From: an uncultured Lachnospiraceae bacterium
Lineage (GTDB): Bacteria > Bacillota > Clostridia > Lachnospirales > Lachnospiraceae
NCBI GenBank assembly: GCA_958402795.1
Contig: CATXUX010000014.1
Coordinates: 1 to 64,000 of the forward strand
DNA: 64,000 nt
Reading direction: 5' to 3'
Shown: positions 41,297-49,654 of the stretch, one piece after another
How the letters are laid out: every line of letters starts with the position of its first letter
Numbering within the stretch: position 1 is the stretch's first letter
The notes under the pieces: model-generated
Seen by the model: only the letters and a program-made list of their open reading frames with translations
What the model was told of the DNA's origin: nothing
Database searches by the model: none
Translations under genes and position numbers: made by a program

Positions 41297-41530
41297 CTAC
41301 GATATATGGGATGCACACGGAAAGTTTTTGCACTTCAAAAAAGTATATTGAAAACTATTTCTGCATATGCTATAATGCCAGTAGGCAAAAAGAGATGCAA
41401 AAGTTCCATGTGAACAAAGAACGAAATCCCCGAACCGTGTTGCAGCACAGTTCGGGGGTTCTTCTTTTCTTTTATAGTGGCAAGCTACACCAGCCAAAAC
41501 GGCGATTAAAAAAGATGCAAATAACTCCAT
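41297..41530 (-). CDS. small hydrophobic peptide, candidate type I (Fst-like) toxin
   Basis: The minus-strand frame begins MELFASFLIAVLAGVACHY, a single short transmembrane helix typical of Fst/Ldr-like type I toxins, after a very strong GGAGGAGGTG site. The frame stays open to 77 codons but runs through a GC-rich hairpin (41428-41457), so the RNA probably ends there and the real toxic part is the first 20-30 residues. The leader can form ACACC..GGTGT, hiding the ribosome-binding site. A convergent small RNA overlaps it. Compared with homologues I recall (which continue ICKWLD), the region after CHY appears shortened. Confidence 0.6.
   Translation of the reverse strand: MELFASFLIAVLAGVACHYKRKEEPPNCAATRFGDFVLCSHGTFASLFAYWHYSICRNSFQYTFLKCKNFPCASHIS
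41348..41376 (+). promoter_or_regulatory. promoter of the candidate antitoxin RNA
   Basis: TTGAAA (41348-41353), a 17-base spacer and TATAAT (41371-41376) with an extended TGC. The RNA would start near 41383. It is much stronger than the opposing toxin promoter (extended TGC-TACAAT on the minus strand at 41576-41581). Confidence 0.8.
41383..41470 (+). ncRNA. candidate antitoxin RNA of the type I toxin-antitoxin locus
   Basis: A short RNA of about 90 bases from its own strong promoter to the hairpin CCCCGAAC..GTTCGGGG (41428-41457) with a T-rich tail. It carries direct repeat GATGCAAA..TCCATGTGAACA (41394-41416). The same repeat lies at 41514-41537, where it covers the toxin's start codon on the other strand. 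The RNA can therefore pair in trans with the toxin ribosome-binding site and start. This repeats the layout of the plasmid par/fst system: convergent RNAs, shared terminator, direct repeats. Confidence 0.65.
41428..41458. terminator. shared bidirectional terminator of the toxin-antitoxin RNAs
   Basis: CCCCGAACCGTG pairs with GCACAGTTCGGGG around TTGCA. The plus side has a clear T-rich tail; the minus side has ATTTCGTTCTTT. Confidence 0.7.
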
Positions 41531-41693
41531 GTGAACACCTCCTCCCTGTTGCGGGTGTCGGTGAGCAACAAATTGATTGTAGCATATTATTTAATGTTTT
41601 TGTACTTAAAAATTTTCAAACGGAAATACTGGCAAGAAACTGCATGATATGCTAAGATAGTGACATTATTATGAAGAAAGGAACAGCGGATAT

Positions 41694-42455
41694 ATGGAGA
41701 ATGAATCACGCTTTCAGGAGAAGCTGCACAAGCTCCTGGAACGGGCGGAAGAGAATGGAAACCGCCTGTCGGGCGATGAAGTAAAGAGTGTTTTGGCAGA
41801 GGAGCATCTGACGGAGGATCAGATGCAGATGGTGTTTGATTTTCTGCTGATGAAAAAAATCACGCTGACGGGATATTATTATGCGGAACGTCAGTCAGAT
41901 CCGGCAGAAGCAGAAGAATTTACGGAGGAAGAAAAGCGCTATCTGGAGCATTACCGGTCGGATTTAGAAGCAATGGAACCGGAGAAAACAGGAGAACGTG
42001 AGAGGTTGTTTCAAGCGGCGTCTGAAGAAGATCCGGAAGCAAGACGCCGTCTTACAGAATTGTATCTGCCGGTTGTTCTAGATACAGCGAAGGCACTGCA
42101 TGAGCCGGGAGTCCACATCGGGGACATGGTTCAGGAAGGTAATTTAAGTCTGATCCTGGCGGTAGAAATGATCACGGACGCGGCAGATGCGGACGTATTT
42201 ATCCGCAGAGAGATTCGCAGGGGAATTCTTTCGGTGGTGGATGAACAGAAGGATACGGAACGAAAGGGAAATCAGATTGCGGACCGGGCGAATGAACTGA
42301 ATGATCTGCTGCACGAGATGGCCGAGGAGGAAGGCCGTGCAGTTACCATGCAGGAGGTCGCAGAGCGGATGCAGATCTCCGTTGAGGAGGTTCTGGACAT
42401 TGTGAAGCTGGCAGGGGAGGATTTGTACGACAAATATAAGGATGAGGGCAAATGA
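41694..42455 (+). CDS. sigma-70-like regulatory protein of unknown function
   Basis: A 253-residue soluble protein. Residues 1-60 resemble sigma region 1.1 in pattern (KLLERAEENGNRLSGDEVKSVLAEEHLTEDQMQMVFDFL). The centre (about 110-190) resembles regions 1.2-2 (LTELYLPVVLDTAKAL..IGDMVQEGNLSLILAVEMI), and the end resembles region 3 (GRAVTMQEVAERMQISVEEVLDIVKLA). Regions 2.3-2.4 are atypical and region 4 is missing, so it may bind core RNA polymerase without promoter recognition. It overlaps tatD by four bases. Function unknown. Confidence 0.7.
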   Translation: MENESRFQEKLHKLLERAEENGNRLSGDEVKSVLAEEHLTEDQMQMVFDFLLMKKITLTGYYYAERQSDPAEAEEFTEEEKRYLEHYRSDLEAMEPEKTGERERLFQAASEEDPEARRRLTELYLPVVLDTAKALHEPGVHIGDMVQEGNLSLILAVEMITDAADADVFIRREIRRGILSVVDEQKDTERKGNQIADRANELNDLLHEMAEEEGRAVTMQEVAERMQISVEEVLDIVKLAGEDLYDKYKDEGK

Positions 42456-43216
42456 TTATAGATACGCATGCACATTATGATGATGAACAGTTTGAGGAGG
42501 GCAGGGACGTACTGCTTCGCTCCATGGAGGCCGGAGAAATTGGCGCAATCGTCAATGCGAGTGCGTCTGTGGACTCATGGGAGCGGGTTTTGGAACTCAC
42601 CAGAACATATCCGTTTATATACGGAATGATCGGGGTGCATCCGGATGAAGTGGGAGATCTGGACGAGGAGCGCTTTGCAAAGATGGAGCGGCTGCTATCA
42701 GAGGATAAGATCGTTGCAGTCGGAGAGATTGGGTTAGATTATTACTGGGATAAGGAGAGCCACGAAGAGCAGAAACGGTGGTTTATCCGGCAGCTTGAGC
42801 TGGCGCGCAGGAAGAATCTGCCGGTCAATATTCACAGCAGGGAAGCCGCAGCAGACACGATGGAGATTATGAAGCAGTATGCGCAGGGAATGAACGCGAT
42901 CATTCACTGCTATTCCTATTCCCGGGAAATGGCGGAAGCGTATGTAAAGATGGGATATCTGATCGGGGTTGGCGGTGTGGTTACGTTCAAAAACGCGAAA
43001 CGGCTGAAAGAGACGGTAAAGGCGGTTCCACTGACGCACATCGTATTGGAGACAGACTGTCCGTACCTGGCGCCGGAGCCGAACCGGGGAAAGCGGAATT
43101 CCTCGTTGAATCTGCCCTATGTGGCGCAGGCAGTCGCAGAGCTGAAAGACACGACTGTGGAGGAAGTGATCCGTGTCACAGAGGAAAATGCAAAGAGGTT
43201 TTACGCTCTTCCATAG
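42452..43216 (+). CDS. tatD: TatD family metal-dependent hydrolase
   Basis: A TIM-barrel metal-dependent hydrolase (254 residues), likely a 3'-5' DNA/RNA exonuclease or D-aminoacyl-tRNA-type hydrolase. Metal ligands are seen in IDTHAHYDDE (residues 3-12), GEIGLDYYWD (about 90), INIHSREA-type VNIHSREAA and ETDCPYLAPEPNRGKRN near the end. It starts inside the ATGA overlap with the sigma-like gene. In many Firmicutes tatD lies upstream of rnmV and rsmA; here pfk is inserted in reverse and rnmV is not seen. Confidence 0.92.
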   Translation: MIIDTHAHYDDEQFEEGRDVLLRSMEAGEIGAIVNASASVDSWERVLELTRTYPFIYGMIGVHPDEVGDLDEERFAKMERLLSEDKIVAVGEIGLDYYWDKESHEEQKRWFIRQLELARRKNLPVNIHSREAAADTMEIMKQYAQGMNAIIHCYSYSREMAEAYVKMGYLIGVGGVVTFKNAKRLKETVKAVPLTHIVLETDCPYLAPEPNRGKRNSSLNLPYVAQAVAELKDTTVEEVIRVTEENAKRFYALP

Positions 43217-43233
43217 GGGAATTACGTAAAAAA

Positions 43234-43265
43234 CAGACGCCCGGATCCGGTACGGCGGGCGTCTG
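43234..43265 (-). terminator. terminator between convergent tatD and pfk
   Basis: A perfect 10-bp GC-rich stem CAGACGCCCG/CGGGCGTCTG. On the minus strand it is followed by TTTTTT, so it mainly ends the pfk transcript. Confidence 0.85.
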
Positions 43266-43285
43266 TAAAAGGACATTTATGTATT

Positions 43286-44521
43286 CTAAGCCTCCGGCAG
43301 ATAGATATGGTGCGGAAGTCCTCCCACATAGATTGGGGTCAGTTCTGCCTGGATCAACGGGAATGCATAGTCGATATATTCCTGCTTCATAGCAGTGAAA
43401 TCTTCGTTTACCCACTCCAGCGGAACTTTCTTCTCCAGGTTTGCCACATCACTGATCGGATGAAGTTCCGTTGTGCACTGATAAGGTGTATTTCCGGTAC
43501 GGATCAGGGCGACCATTTCGCCGGTATGCCCCTCGTATGCAGCTCTTCCGGCAGCGCCTCCTACCTGGTATGCTTCGGTAATGTCGGTACGGCTTGTGAC
43601 ATGACCTGCACAGCGCTGCAGGGTAGACAGCTCAATGGCACGAGTTTTCGTGTCCAGTCTGCGGGCAACGGTATTTGCCAGGAAGCGTGCGGTTCCGGTC
43701 AGTGCTTTGTGACCAAAAGCATCTACTGCATGAACATCGTCGGCCAGCTCACAGACATAACGGCCGTCTTCCAGCTTGACACCTTCGGATACTGCGATGA
43801 CAATACTGTTTTTCTTTTCCTGCATGCGGGCAACCTTTTCAACAAAACGGTCTACATTGAACGGAACTTCCGGCAGACAGATCATATCTACGCCTTCACA
43901 GTCGTCAGCCTTGGCAAGAGATGCCGCGGCAGTCAGCCAGCCGGCGTTTCGGCCCATGATTTCTACGATTGTAACATATTTCGTTCCATAAACCGTTGCA
44001 TCGCGGATGATTTCTTTCATTACGACGCCGATATACTTTGCAGCACTGCCGTAACCGGGCGTGTGGTCTGTAACCATCAGGTCATTGTCGATCGTCTTAG
44101 GAACGCCCATGAAACGGATATCACTGCCGGTATGAGCACCGTAATCAGCAAGTTTGCCGATCGTATCCATGCTGTCGTTTCCTCCGATGTAGAAGAAATA
44201 ACCAATCTCCAGTTCATTCAGAATCTGAAAAAGCTGTTCATATACAGCTTCGCCTTCCGGAGTATGCCAGTCAGGAAGTTTGTAGCGGCAGCTTCCCAGA
44301 TAGCTGGAGGGGGTTCGTTTCAGCAGTTCTACATCCATCGGTGTTTTCAGTTTATCATCCAGGATACAGACCTGCCTGTTTAAAAGACCTTCTACACCGT
44401 GCAGCATACCGTATACCTTTCCGGCACCGCGGTTTTTGCAGCTTTCATACACACCTGCGAGGCTGGCGTTGATAACGGATGTAGGACCTCCGGACTGTCC
44501 GACAATTGCATTGTTTCCCAT
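43286..44521 (-). CDS. 6-phosphofructokinase, probably pyrophosphate-dependent
   Basis: Converts fructose 6-phosphate to fructose 1,6-bisphosphate. The product (411 residues) is longer than ATP-PfkA and starts NAIVGQSGGPTSVINASLAG. The phosphoryl-donor motif is GGNDS (about residue 107-111) and is followed by GVPKTIDND. An Asp in the first and Lys in the second, instead of the Gly residues of ATP enzymes, indicate PPi as donor in this family. MGRNAGWL and the ATMEE-like LPEVPF parts are present. AAAGGAGGA precedes the ATG. It is alone and convergent with tatD. Confidence 0.88.
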   Translation of the reverse strand: MGNNAIVGQSGGPTSVINASLAGVYESCKNRGAGKVYGMLHGVEGLLNRQVCILDDKLKTPMDVELLKRTPSSYLGSCRYKLPDWHTPEGEAVYEQLFQILNELEIGYFFYIGGNDSMDTIGKLADYGAHTGSDIRFMGVPKTIDNDLMVTDHTPGYGSAAKYIGVVMKEIIRDATVYGTKYVTIVEIMGRNAGWLTAAASLAKADDCEGVDMICLPEVPFNVDRFVEKVARMQEKKNSIVIAVSEGVKLEDGRYVCELADDVHAVDAFGHKALTGTARFLANTVARRLDTKTRAIELSTLQRCAGHVTSRTDITEAYQVGGAAGRAAYEGHTGEMVALIRTGNTPYQCTTELHPISDVANLEKKVPLEWVNEDFTAMKQEYIDYAFPLIQAELTPIYVGGLPHHIYLPEA

Positions 44522-44716
44522 GATAAATCCTCCTTTTATTCATTTGCTTTATGTAATAATAACAATAACACGAAACAGATGGAAAGGAAATAACCCCAGT
44601 TGTTGTAAACATTGTAAAAGTTGCGCGGCTTATTTACGGTTTTTTTGTAAAAATTTCATAGAAAGAACCACGGGAATATGATATGATGAATGAGAAATGA
44701 AAGGAACAAAGACGAT

Positions 44717-45589
44717 ATGAAACCAACGCTTGGAAACCCGCAGAATACCATAGCAGTTCTGCAGAAATACCGGTTTACATTTCAAAAAAAATACGGACAG
44801 AATTTTTTGATCGATCCCCATGTGCTGGATAAGATCATTGATTCTGCACAGATTACAAAAGACGATATGGTGCTGGAGATCGGCCCGGGAATTGGAACAA
44901 TGACGCAGTATCTTGCATGTGCGGCCCGGAAAGTGACAGCAGTAGAGATTGACAGAGCACTGATCCCGATTCTGGAGGATACGCTGGCAGGATATGATAA
45001 CGTCCGCATTATCAACGATGATATACTAAAAACAGACCTTGCAGGACTGGCGGAGGAGGAAAACGACGGACGTCCGATGAAAGTGGTGGCGAATCTGCCT
45101 TACTATATTACAACGCCGATCATTATGGCACTGTTCGAGAAGCATGTGCCGGTTCAGAGTATTACGGTTATGGTACAAAAGGAAGTCGCAGAACGGATGC
45201 AGAGCGGCCCGGGATCAAAAGAATACGGAGCGTTGTCGCTGGCGGTACAGTATTACGCAAAACCTTATCTCGCGGCAAATGTACCGCCGAACTGCTTTAT
45301 ACCACGTCCGAAAGTCGGCTCCGCGGTCATTCGTCTGGACCGGTACGAGGCGCCGCCGGTAGATGTCCGTGACGAAGCGCTTTTGTTCCGTATTATCCGC
45401 GCTTCGTTTAACCAGCGCCGCAAGACCCTCGTCAACGGTCTGAAAAATGCATCGGATCTTGACTTTTCCAGGGAGGATATCGAGCGTGCGGTTGCTGCGA
45501 TCGGAAAAGAGGCTTCCGTGCGGGGCGAAACACTGACGCTGGAAGAGTTTGCGGCACTGAGTAATGAGCTGGCGTCAGCACAGGCATAG
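44717..45589 (+). CDS. rsmA: 16S rRNA (adenine(1518)-N6/adenine(1519)-N6)-dimethyltransferase
   Basis: KsgA/RsmA, which dimethylates two adenines at the 3' end of 16S rRNA during small-subunit maturation. The 290-residue product shows KKYGQNFLIDPHVLDKII, the SAM motif VLEIGPGIGTMTQYL and the catalytic NLPYYITTPII. The start is placed at 44717 (MKPTLGNP) after GAAAGGAAC; the ATG at 44690 lacks a site. TATGAT near 44680 may be its -10. It is divergent from pfk. Confidence 0.94.
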   Translation: MKPTLGNPQNTIAVLQKYRFTFQKKYGQNFLIDPHVLDKIIDSAQITKDDMVLEIGPGIGTMTQYLACAARKVTAVEIDRALIPILEDTLAGYDNVRIINDDILKTDLAGLAEEENDGRPMKVVANLPYYITTPIIMALFEKHVPVQSITVMVQKEVAERMQSGPGSKEYGALSLAVQYYAKPYLAANVPPNCFIPRPKVGSAVIRLDRYEAPPVDVRDEALLFRIIRASFNQRRKTLVNGLKNASDLDFSREDIERAVAAIGKEASVRGETLTLEEFAALSNELASAQA

Positions 45590-45686
45590 CGGTGCCATCC
45601 GTTTTTTTTGAGGGCAGATCCTGATGTTGTTATTTTTCACGGGTAACCTGATGTTAACATTTCATAAAGATTTAATAGACAATTCA

Positions 45687-45715
45687 TTGTATAAAGCTGT
45701 TCTATTTAGTATAAT
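45687..45715 (+). promoter_or_regulatory. promoter of citrate synthase
   Basis: TTGTAT (45687-45692), a 17-base spacer and a perfect TATAAT (45710-45715), about 33 bases before the start codon. Confidence 0.8.
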
Positions 45716-45747
45716 AAAAGTTAATTGTGAAGAAGGAGGAGAAGACT

Positions 45748-47118
45748 ATGACAAGAGACATTGACAGCATTTTCTTTGAGAATACTCCCAAGATTCAAGA
45801 ACTGGCACATAAGTGCGAGGAGAATAATGCGATCGACAAGGAACTGTACACAAAATACGAGGTGAAGCGCGGATTACGTGATCTGAACGGAAAAGGTGTA
45901 CTGGCGGGACTGACGAATATTTCGGACGTCGTCGCGAAGAAGATCGTCAACGGAGAAGAGGTCCCGTGTGAAGGGAATCTTTATTATCGTGGATATAATA
46001 TCAAAGATATCGTAAATGGATTCCTTGAGGCACATCATCCGGGATTTGAAGAGACAGCGTATCTGCTGCTTTTCGGGGAGCTTCCGAAAGAGAATGAACT
46101 CAAAGAGTTCCAGCAGCTTCTTGCCGAGAGACGCACGCTCCCGCCGAATTTTGTGAGGGATGTGATCATGAAGGCGACAAGCAGGGATATGATGAATAAT
46201 ATATCCAGATGTATCCTGCAGTTATATTCCTATGATCCAAAGGCAGACGAAACGGATATCCCGAATGTGCTGCGCCAGTGCCTGAACCTGATCAGTCAGT
46301 TCCCGATGCTGATGGTTTACAGCTATCATGCGCACAATTACCGCAGAGGACAGGATTTGTTTATTTATGCGCCGGATCCGTCACTTTCGATGGCGGAGAA
46401 TATTTTGATGATGCTGCGGGAAGACCGGAAGTATACAGAACTCGAAGCAAAGATTCTGGATATGGCGCTTGTGCTTCATATGGATCATGGCGGCGGAAAT
46501 AACTCGACATTTACCACGCATGTCGTGACTTCATCCGGAACGGATACCTATTCAACGATCGCAGCCGCAATGGCGTCTCTGAAAGGACCAAAACACGGCG
46601 GAGCCAATATTAAAGTGTCGCAGATGTTCGAAGATATGAAGAATACACTCACGGATTGGGAAGACGAGGATCAGATCCGTAATTATCTGGAGGCTCTTCT
46701 CGACAAGAAAGCATTCGACCGGAAAGGTCTGATTTATGGTATGGGACATGCGATCTACTCCGTTTCTGATCCGAGAGCAGAGATATTCAAACGCTTTGTG
46801 AAGCAGCTTGCCATCGAAAAGGGATACCAGAAGGAATATGCGCTCTATGAGAAGGTGGAACATATGGCGCCTGAAGTGATCGGAGCGAAACGGCATATTT
46901 ATAAAGGTGTCAATGCTAATGTAGACTTTTACAGCGGACTGGTATACGGTATGTTGGGAATCCCGTCAGAGCTGTATACGCCGATCTTTGCTGCGGCCCG
47001 GATCGTCGGATGGAGCGCACACCGGCTGGAAGAGCTGAAGAATGTAGACAAGATTATCCGTCCGGCATATAAGTCGCTTGCAGAACATCGTGAATATATA
47101 AAAATGGATGACAGGTAA
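45748..47118 (+). CDS. gltA: citrate synthase
   Basis: Condenses oxaloacetate and acetyl-CoA to citrate (456 residues). Active-site histidines lie in LHMDHGGGNNSTFT and KGPKHGGANIKV, and the catalytic GMGHAIYSVSDPRA with the later Asp and Arg (NVDFYSGLVYGMLGIP) are intact. The long N-terminal extension (about 50 residues before GVLAGLTNIS) is typical of the clostridial form. The start at 45748 follows AAGGAGGAG. With the aconitase-like enzyme at 36 kb it may form an oxidative half-TCA route to glutamate. Confidence 0.93.
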   Translation: MTRDIDSIFFENTPKIQELAHKCEENNAIDKELYTKYEVKRGLRDLNGKGVLAGLTNISDVVAKKIVNGEEVPCEGNLYYRGYNIKDIVNGFLEAHHPGFEETAYLLLFGELPKENELKEFQQLLAERRTLPPNFVRDVIMKATSRDMMNNISRCILQLYSYDPKADETDIPNVLRQCLNLISQFPMLMVYSYHAHNYRRGQDLFIYAPDPSLSMAENILMMLREDRKYTELEAKILDMALVLHMDHGGGNNSTFTTHVVTSSGTDTYSTIAAAMASLKGPKHGGANIKVSQMFEDMKNTLTDWEDEDQIRNYLEALLDKKAFDRKGLIYGMGHAIYSVSDPRAEIFKRFVKQLAIEKGYQKEYALYEKVEHMAPEVIGAKRHIYKGVNANVDFYSGLVYGMLGIPSELYTPIFAAARIVGWSAHRLEELKNVDKIIRPAYKSLAEHREYIKMDDR

Positions 47119-47124
47119 AAGAAC

Positions 47125-48051
47125 ATGAAAGATGAATTCTACTTTCCGTCTAAGGATGGCAATACGGAGATCCATACGATAGAATGGAAACCGGAAGGCG
47201 AAGTAAAAGCGGTTCTTCAGATGACTCATGGCATGGTAGAATATATCAACCGATATGACGAGTTTGCCACGTATCTTGCAGGACACGGGTTCTATGTTGT
47301 GGGAAACGATCATCTGGGACATGGTAAATCGGTACAGAGCAAATCCGAATATGGATATTTTGAAAAAAACCATGGGAATGCATGTCTGCTGGGAGATATG
47401 CACACACTGCGCACACGTACAATGAAAAAATATCCTGATGTGCCCTATTTTATGCTGGGGCACAGTATGGGTTCCATTTTGATGAGGGAGTACATACAGA
47501 TGCACGGACACGGCCTTGCCGGTGTAATGCTGATCGGCGTCGTGGCGGAGCAGCCGCAGTTTGTTCTGGATCTCGGAAGGGCGCTCTGCAAAGGCGCGGC
47601 TCTGGTGAGGGGCGACCATTACCGGAGCAGACTGGTAAATAATATGGCGATCGGCGCATACAATAAAAAGTTTAAACCGGCACGCACCCGCGCGGACTGG
47701 GTAACAAGTGATAAAGAACGTCTGGAGGAATATGTAAGCGATCCGCTCTGCTCCTTTGTATTTACCGTAAACGGCTACTACCATATGTTCGGCGGTATGA
47801 AGCAGATGGAACGAAAAGAAAGTGTCTATATGATTCCGAAAGATCTGCCGATCTTGTTTGCGGCAGGAACGGACGATCCGGCAGGAAACTGCGGGAAAGG
47901 CGTCCGGAAAGTTTACGAGAAGTATAAAGCGTCCGGGATTCAGGACGTTACGCTGCAGCTATATGCGGGCGACCGTCATGAACTGCTGAATGAGACAGAC
48001 CGGGAGCAGGTGTATGAGGATCTGCGGACATGGATGGAAAGCAGGATATAG
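47125..48051 (+). CDS. alpha/beta hydrolase (monoacylglycerol-lipase-like)
   Basis: A soluble serine hydrolase of 308 residues. The nucleophile elbow GHSMGS is at about residue 112-117, the early VLQMTHGMVEYINRYDEFA oxyanion region matches the Hydrolase_4/serine aminopeptidase S33 group, and a late Asp (AGTDDPAG) and His (GDRHELLNE) complete the triad. Its ATG lies six bases after gltA, so it is cotranscribed. The substrate is unknown; lysophospholipid or monoacylglycerol is usual for the group. Confidence 0.88.
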   Translation: MKDEFYFPSKDGNTEIHTIEWKPEGEVKAVLQMTHGMVEYINRYDEFATYLAGHGFYVVGNDHLGHGKSVQSKSEYGYFEKNHGNACLLGDMHTLRTRTMKKYPDVPYFMLGHSMGSILMREYIQMHGHGLAGVMLIGVVAEQPQFVLDLGRALCKGAALVRGDHYRSRLVNNMAIGAYNKKFKPARTRADWVTSDKERLEEYVSDPLCSFVFTVNGYYHMFGGMKQMERKESVYMIPKDLPILFAAGTDDPAGNCGKGVRKVYEKYKASGIQDVTLQLYAGDRHELLNETDREQVYEDLRTWMESRI

Positions 48052-48127
48052 TCAGAATAGACTGAATTTAAAAAAATTAAAATTCATGATTCCATTTTGG
48101 AAAAGGTTGTGTTATAATCTTGTCCAT

Positions 48128-48200
48128 GGGGCATTAGCGCAGTTGGGAGCGCGCCACATTCGCATTGTGGAGGCCGTGGGTTCGAATCCCATATGCTCCA
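48128..48200 (+). tRNA. tRNA-Ala (CGC)
   Basis: A complete 73-base cloverleaf. The acceptor stem GGGGCAT pairs with ATGCTCC and includes the G3-U70 pair that marks alanine tRNAs. The anticodon stem CCACA/TGTGG encloses TTCGCAT, anticodon CGC, reading GCG. The T loop is TTCGAAT. CCA is not encoded beyond the natural CCA-like end. A terminator follows 12 bases later. Confidence 0.95.
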
Positions 48201-48211
48201 TGAAAGAGAAG

Positions 48212-48244
48212 AATCCGGAGACAGTATGATCTCCGGATTTTTTC
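48212..48244 (+). terminator. terminator of tRNA-Ala
   Basis: A perfect 10-bp stem AATCCGGAGA/TCTCCGGATT with a T-run (48238-48244). Confidence 0.9.
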
Positions 48245-48335
48245 TTTGCGAAAAATCCTCCGTCAAACCAGTTGCGGCCTGCTCTTTTGTTCCATATAAT
48301 AGAATGAGTCAGGGAACAGATAAGAAGGAGATTTT

Positions 48336-49301
48336 ATGAGCATTCATGGACTTGACGTCAGTGAATTTCAGGGAACGGTTGACTGGGAGCGGGTAAAAAG
48401 CGCAGGATATCAGTTTGCCATGCTCCGTGCCGGATATGGATACAGCACACTGGATAAGCAGTTTCGGCGCAATGCTTCTGAGTGTAACCGGATCGGACTG
48501 CCGATCGGGGTATACTGGTTCTGCTATGCATTGACTCCGGAAATTGCAATGCAGGAAGCAGAAGGATGTTTAAATGCTGTGGCCGATTATCGTCTGGATT
48601 ACCCGGTCTGCTACGATATTGAGCAGGCAACGATAGATTATGCGGCCGGAAACGGGGTGACGGTCACGCCGTCGCTTGCGACACAGATGGTTACGTCGTT
48701 TTGTAACCGTGTGGAAACAAAAGGATATTACGCAATGTTTTACAGCAACCGGAATTTCATGAGAAATTATTTTCCGCAAAACCTGTCGGACCGATATTCG
48801 TTCTGGTATGCATATTACAATAATCAGTTCGACCAGACCAACTGCGGGATGTGGCAGTATACTGATGCGGGAAGCGTGCCTGGGATTGAGGGAAATGTGG
48901 ATCTGGATATTAGTTTTGTTGATTATCCGTCGGTAATCCGTGATGCAGGACGGAATCATCTGTCGGGAGATTCGCCCGTTTCACCTTCTCCGGACACCGG
49001 ATATATCACCTACGTGATCCAGCCGGGAGATACACTCAGTGGAATTGCGGAAAGATATGGAACCACGGTTCAGGTGCTTGCCGTAATGAATGGAATCTCG
49101 GATCCCGACCGGATTTATACCGGCGTGACACTCCGTGTGCCGGAAAATCATACGAATACGATCCGTTATTATACAGTTCAGCCGGGAGATACATTAAGCA
49201 GAATCGCCATTCGATATGGCACGACCGTAGATGTACTGGCGGCGCTGAACGGAATTACTGATCCGAACTTGATCTACGCGGGGCAGAGAATCCGGATCTG
49301 A
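48336..49301 (+). CDS. GH25 lysozyme with two C-terminal LysM domains
   Basis: A peptidoglycan muramidase of 321 residues. The GH25 domain (about 1-200) starts SIHGLDVSEFQGTVDW with the first catalytic Asp and has YPVCYDIEQ (catalytic Asp and Glu) near residue 90. Two LysM peptidoglycan-binding repeats follow (about 225-270 and 275-321), each with Y.VQPGDTLS.IA.RYGTTV.VLA.(M/L)NGI. No signal peptide is present, so export would need lysis, a holin or a non-classical route, as in phage endolysins. No phage genes lie nearby. GAAGGAG precedes the ATG. Confidence 0.9.
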   Translation: MSIHGLDVSEFQGTVDWERVKSAGYQFAMLRAGYGYSTLDKQFRRNASECNRIGLPIGVYWFCYALTPEIAMQEAEGCLNAVADYRLDYPVCYDIEQATIDYAAGNGVTVTPSLATQMVTSFCNRVETKGYYAMFYSNRNFMRNYFPQNLSDRYSFWYAYYNNQFDQTNCGMWQYTDAGSVPGIEGNVDLDISFVDYPSVIRDAGRNHLSGDSPVSPSPDTGYITYVIQPGDTLSGIAERYGTTVQVLAVMNGISDPDRIYTGVTLRVPENHTNTIRYYTVQPGDTLSRIAIRYGTTVDVLAALNGITDPNLIYAGQRIRI

Positions 49302-49402
49302 CAGAAGAACCAGAATCATACCAGAGAATTAAGAGAATGGTTATACACTTTTGATTTCTTTCATAGATTAAACATAGTTTGGACACATTTTCCTGCTATA
49401 GT

Positions 49403-49547
49403 ATATGTCAGATAGTTGTTAAGGCAACTATCTCCCCCCTCATAAAGTAAAGGCGTTTCGGGGGTGTCCCCGGGACGCCGCACTTTACTCTCATTCCTTT
49501 TAGATAATAATAAAACTACGAAAAAACCTCCATTGGAGGTTTTTTTG
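49403..49547 (+). ncRNA. tandem structured small RNA, copy A
   Basis: After TATAGT (49397-49402) comes a 9-bp hairpin AGATAGTTG/CAACTATCT (49410-49433), a single-stranded C-run (49434-49439) with TCATAAAG, a second helix closed by TAAAGT/ACTTTA (49443-49448 with 49482-49487) and a conserved tail CTCTCATTCCTTT. It ends at a terminator AACCTCC/GGAGGTT with seven T residues. Copy B repeats this layout 251 bases later with identical blocks of 25 and 20 bases. The free C-rich loop could pair with ribosome-binding sites (GGGGGG/GGAGG). There is no reading frame. Confidence 0.7.
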
Positions 49548-49654
49548 TTATATTACGATTCACAGCCACTTTATAATCAGTTTCGAAGTTTTTAATATTT
49601 TTTCGCTTTCTTTTATAAAATCAACATATTTTGGACATATTTTCTCTGTATACT

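Noticed and set aside
43307..44383. A 358-codon plus-strand frame opposite pfk
   Set aside because: The minus-strand gene is an unmistakable phosphofructokinase; the plus frame lacks motifs.
48336..49301. A prophage endolysin and thus a prophage region
   Set aside because: The lysozyme lacks a signal peptide as phage enzymes do, but no holin, capsid, tail, integrase or attachment site is nearby.
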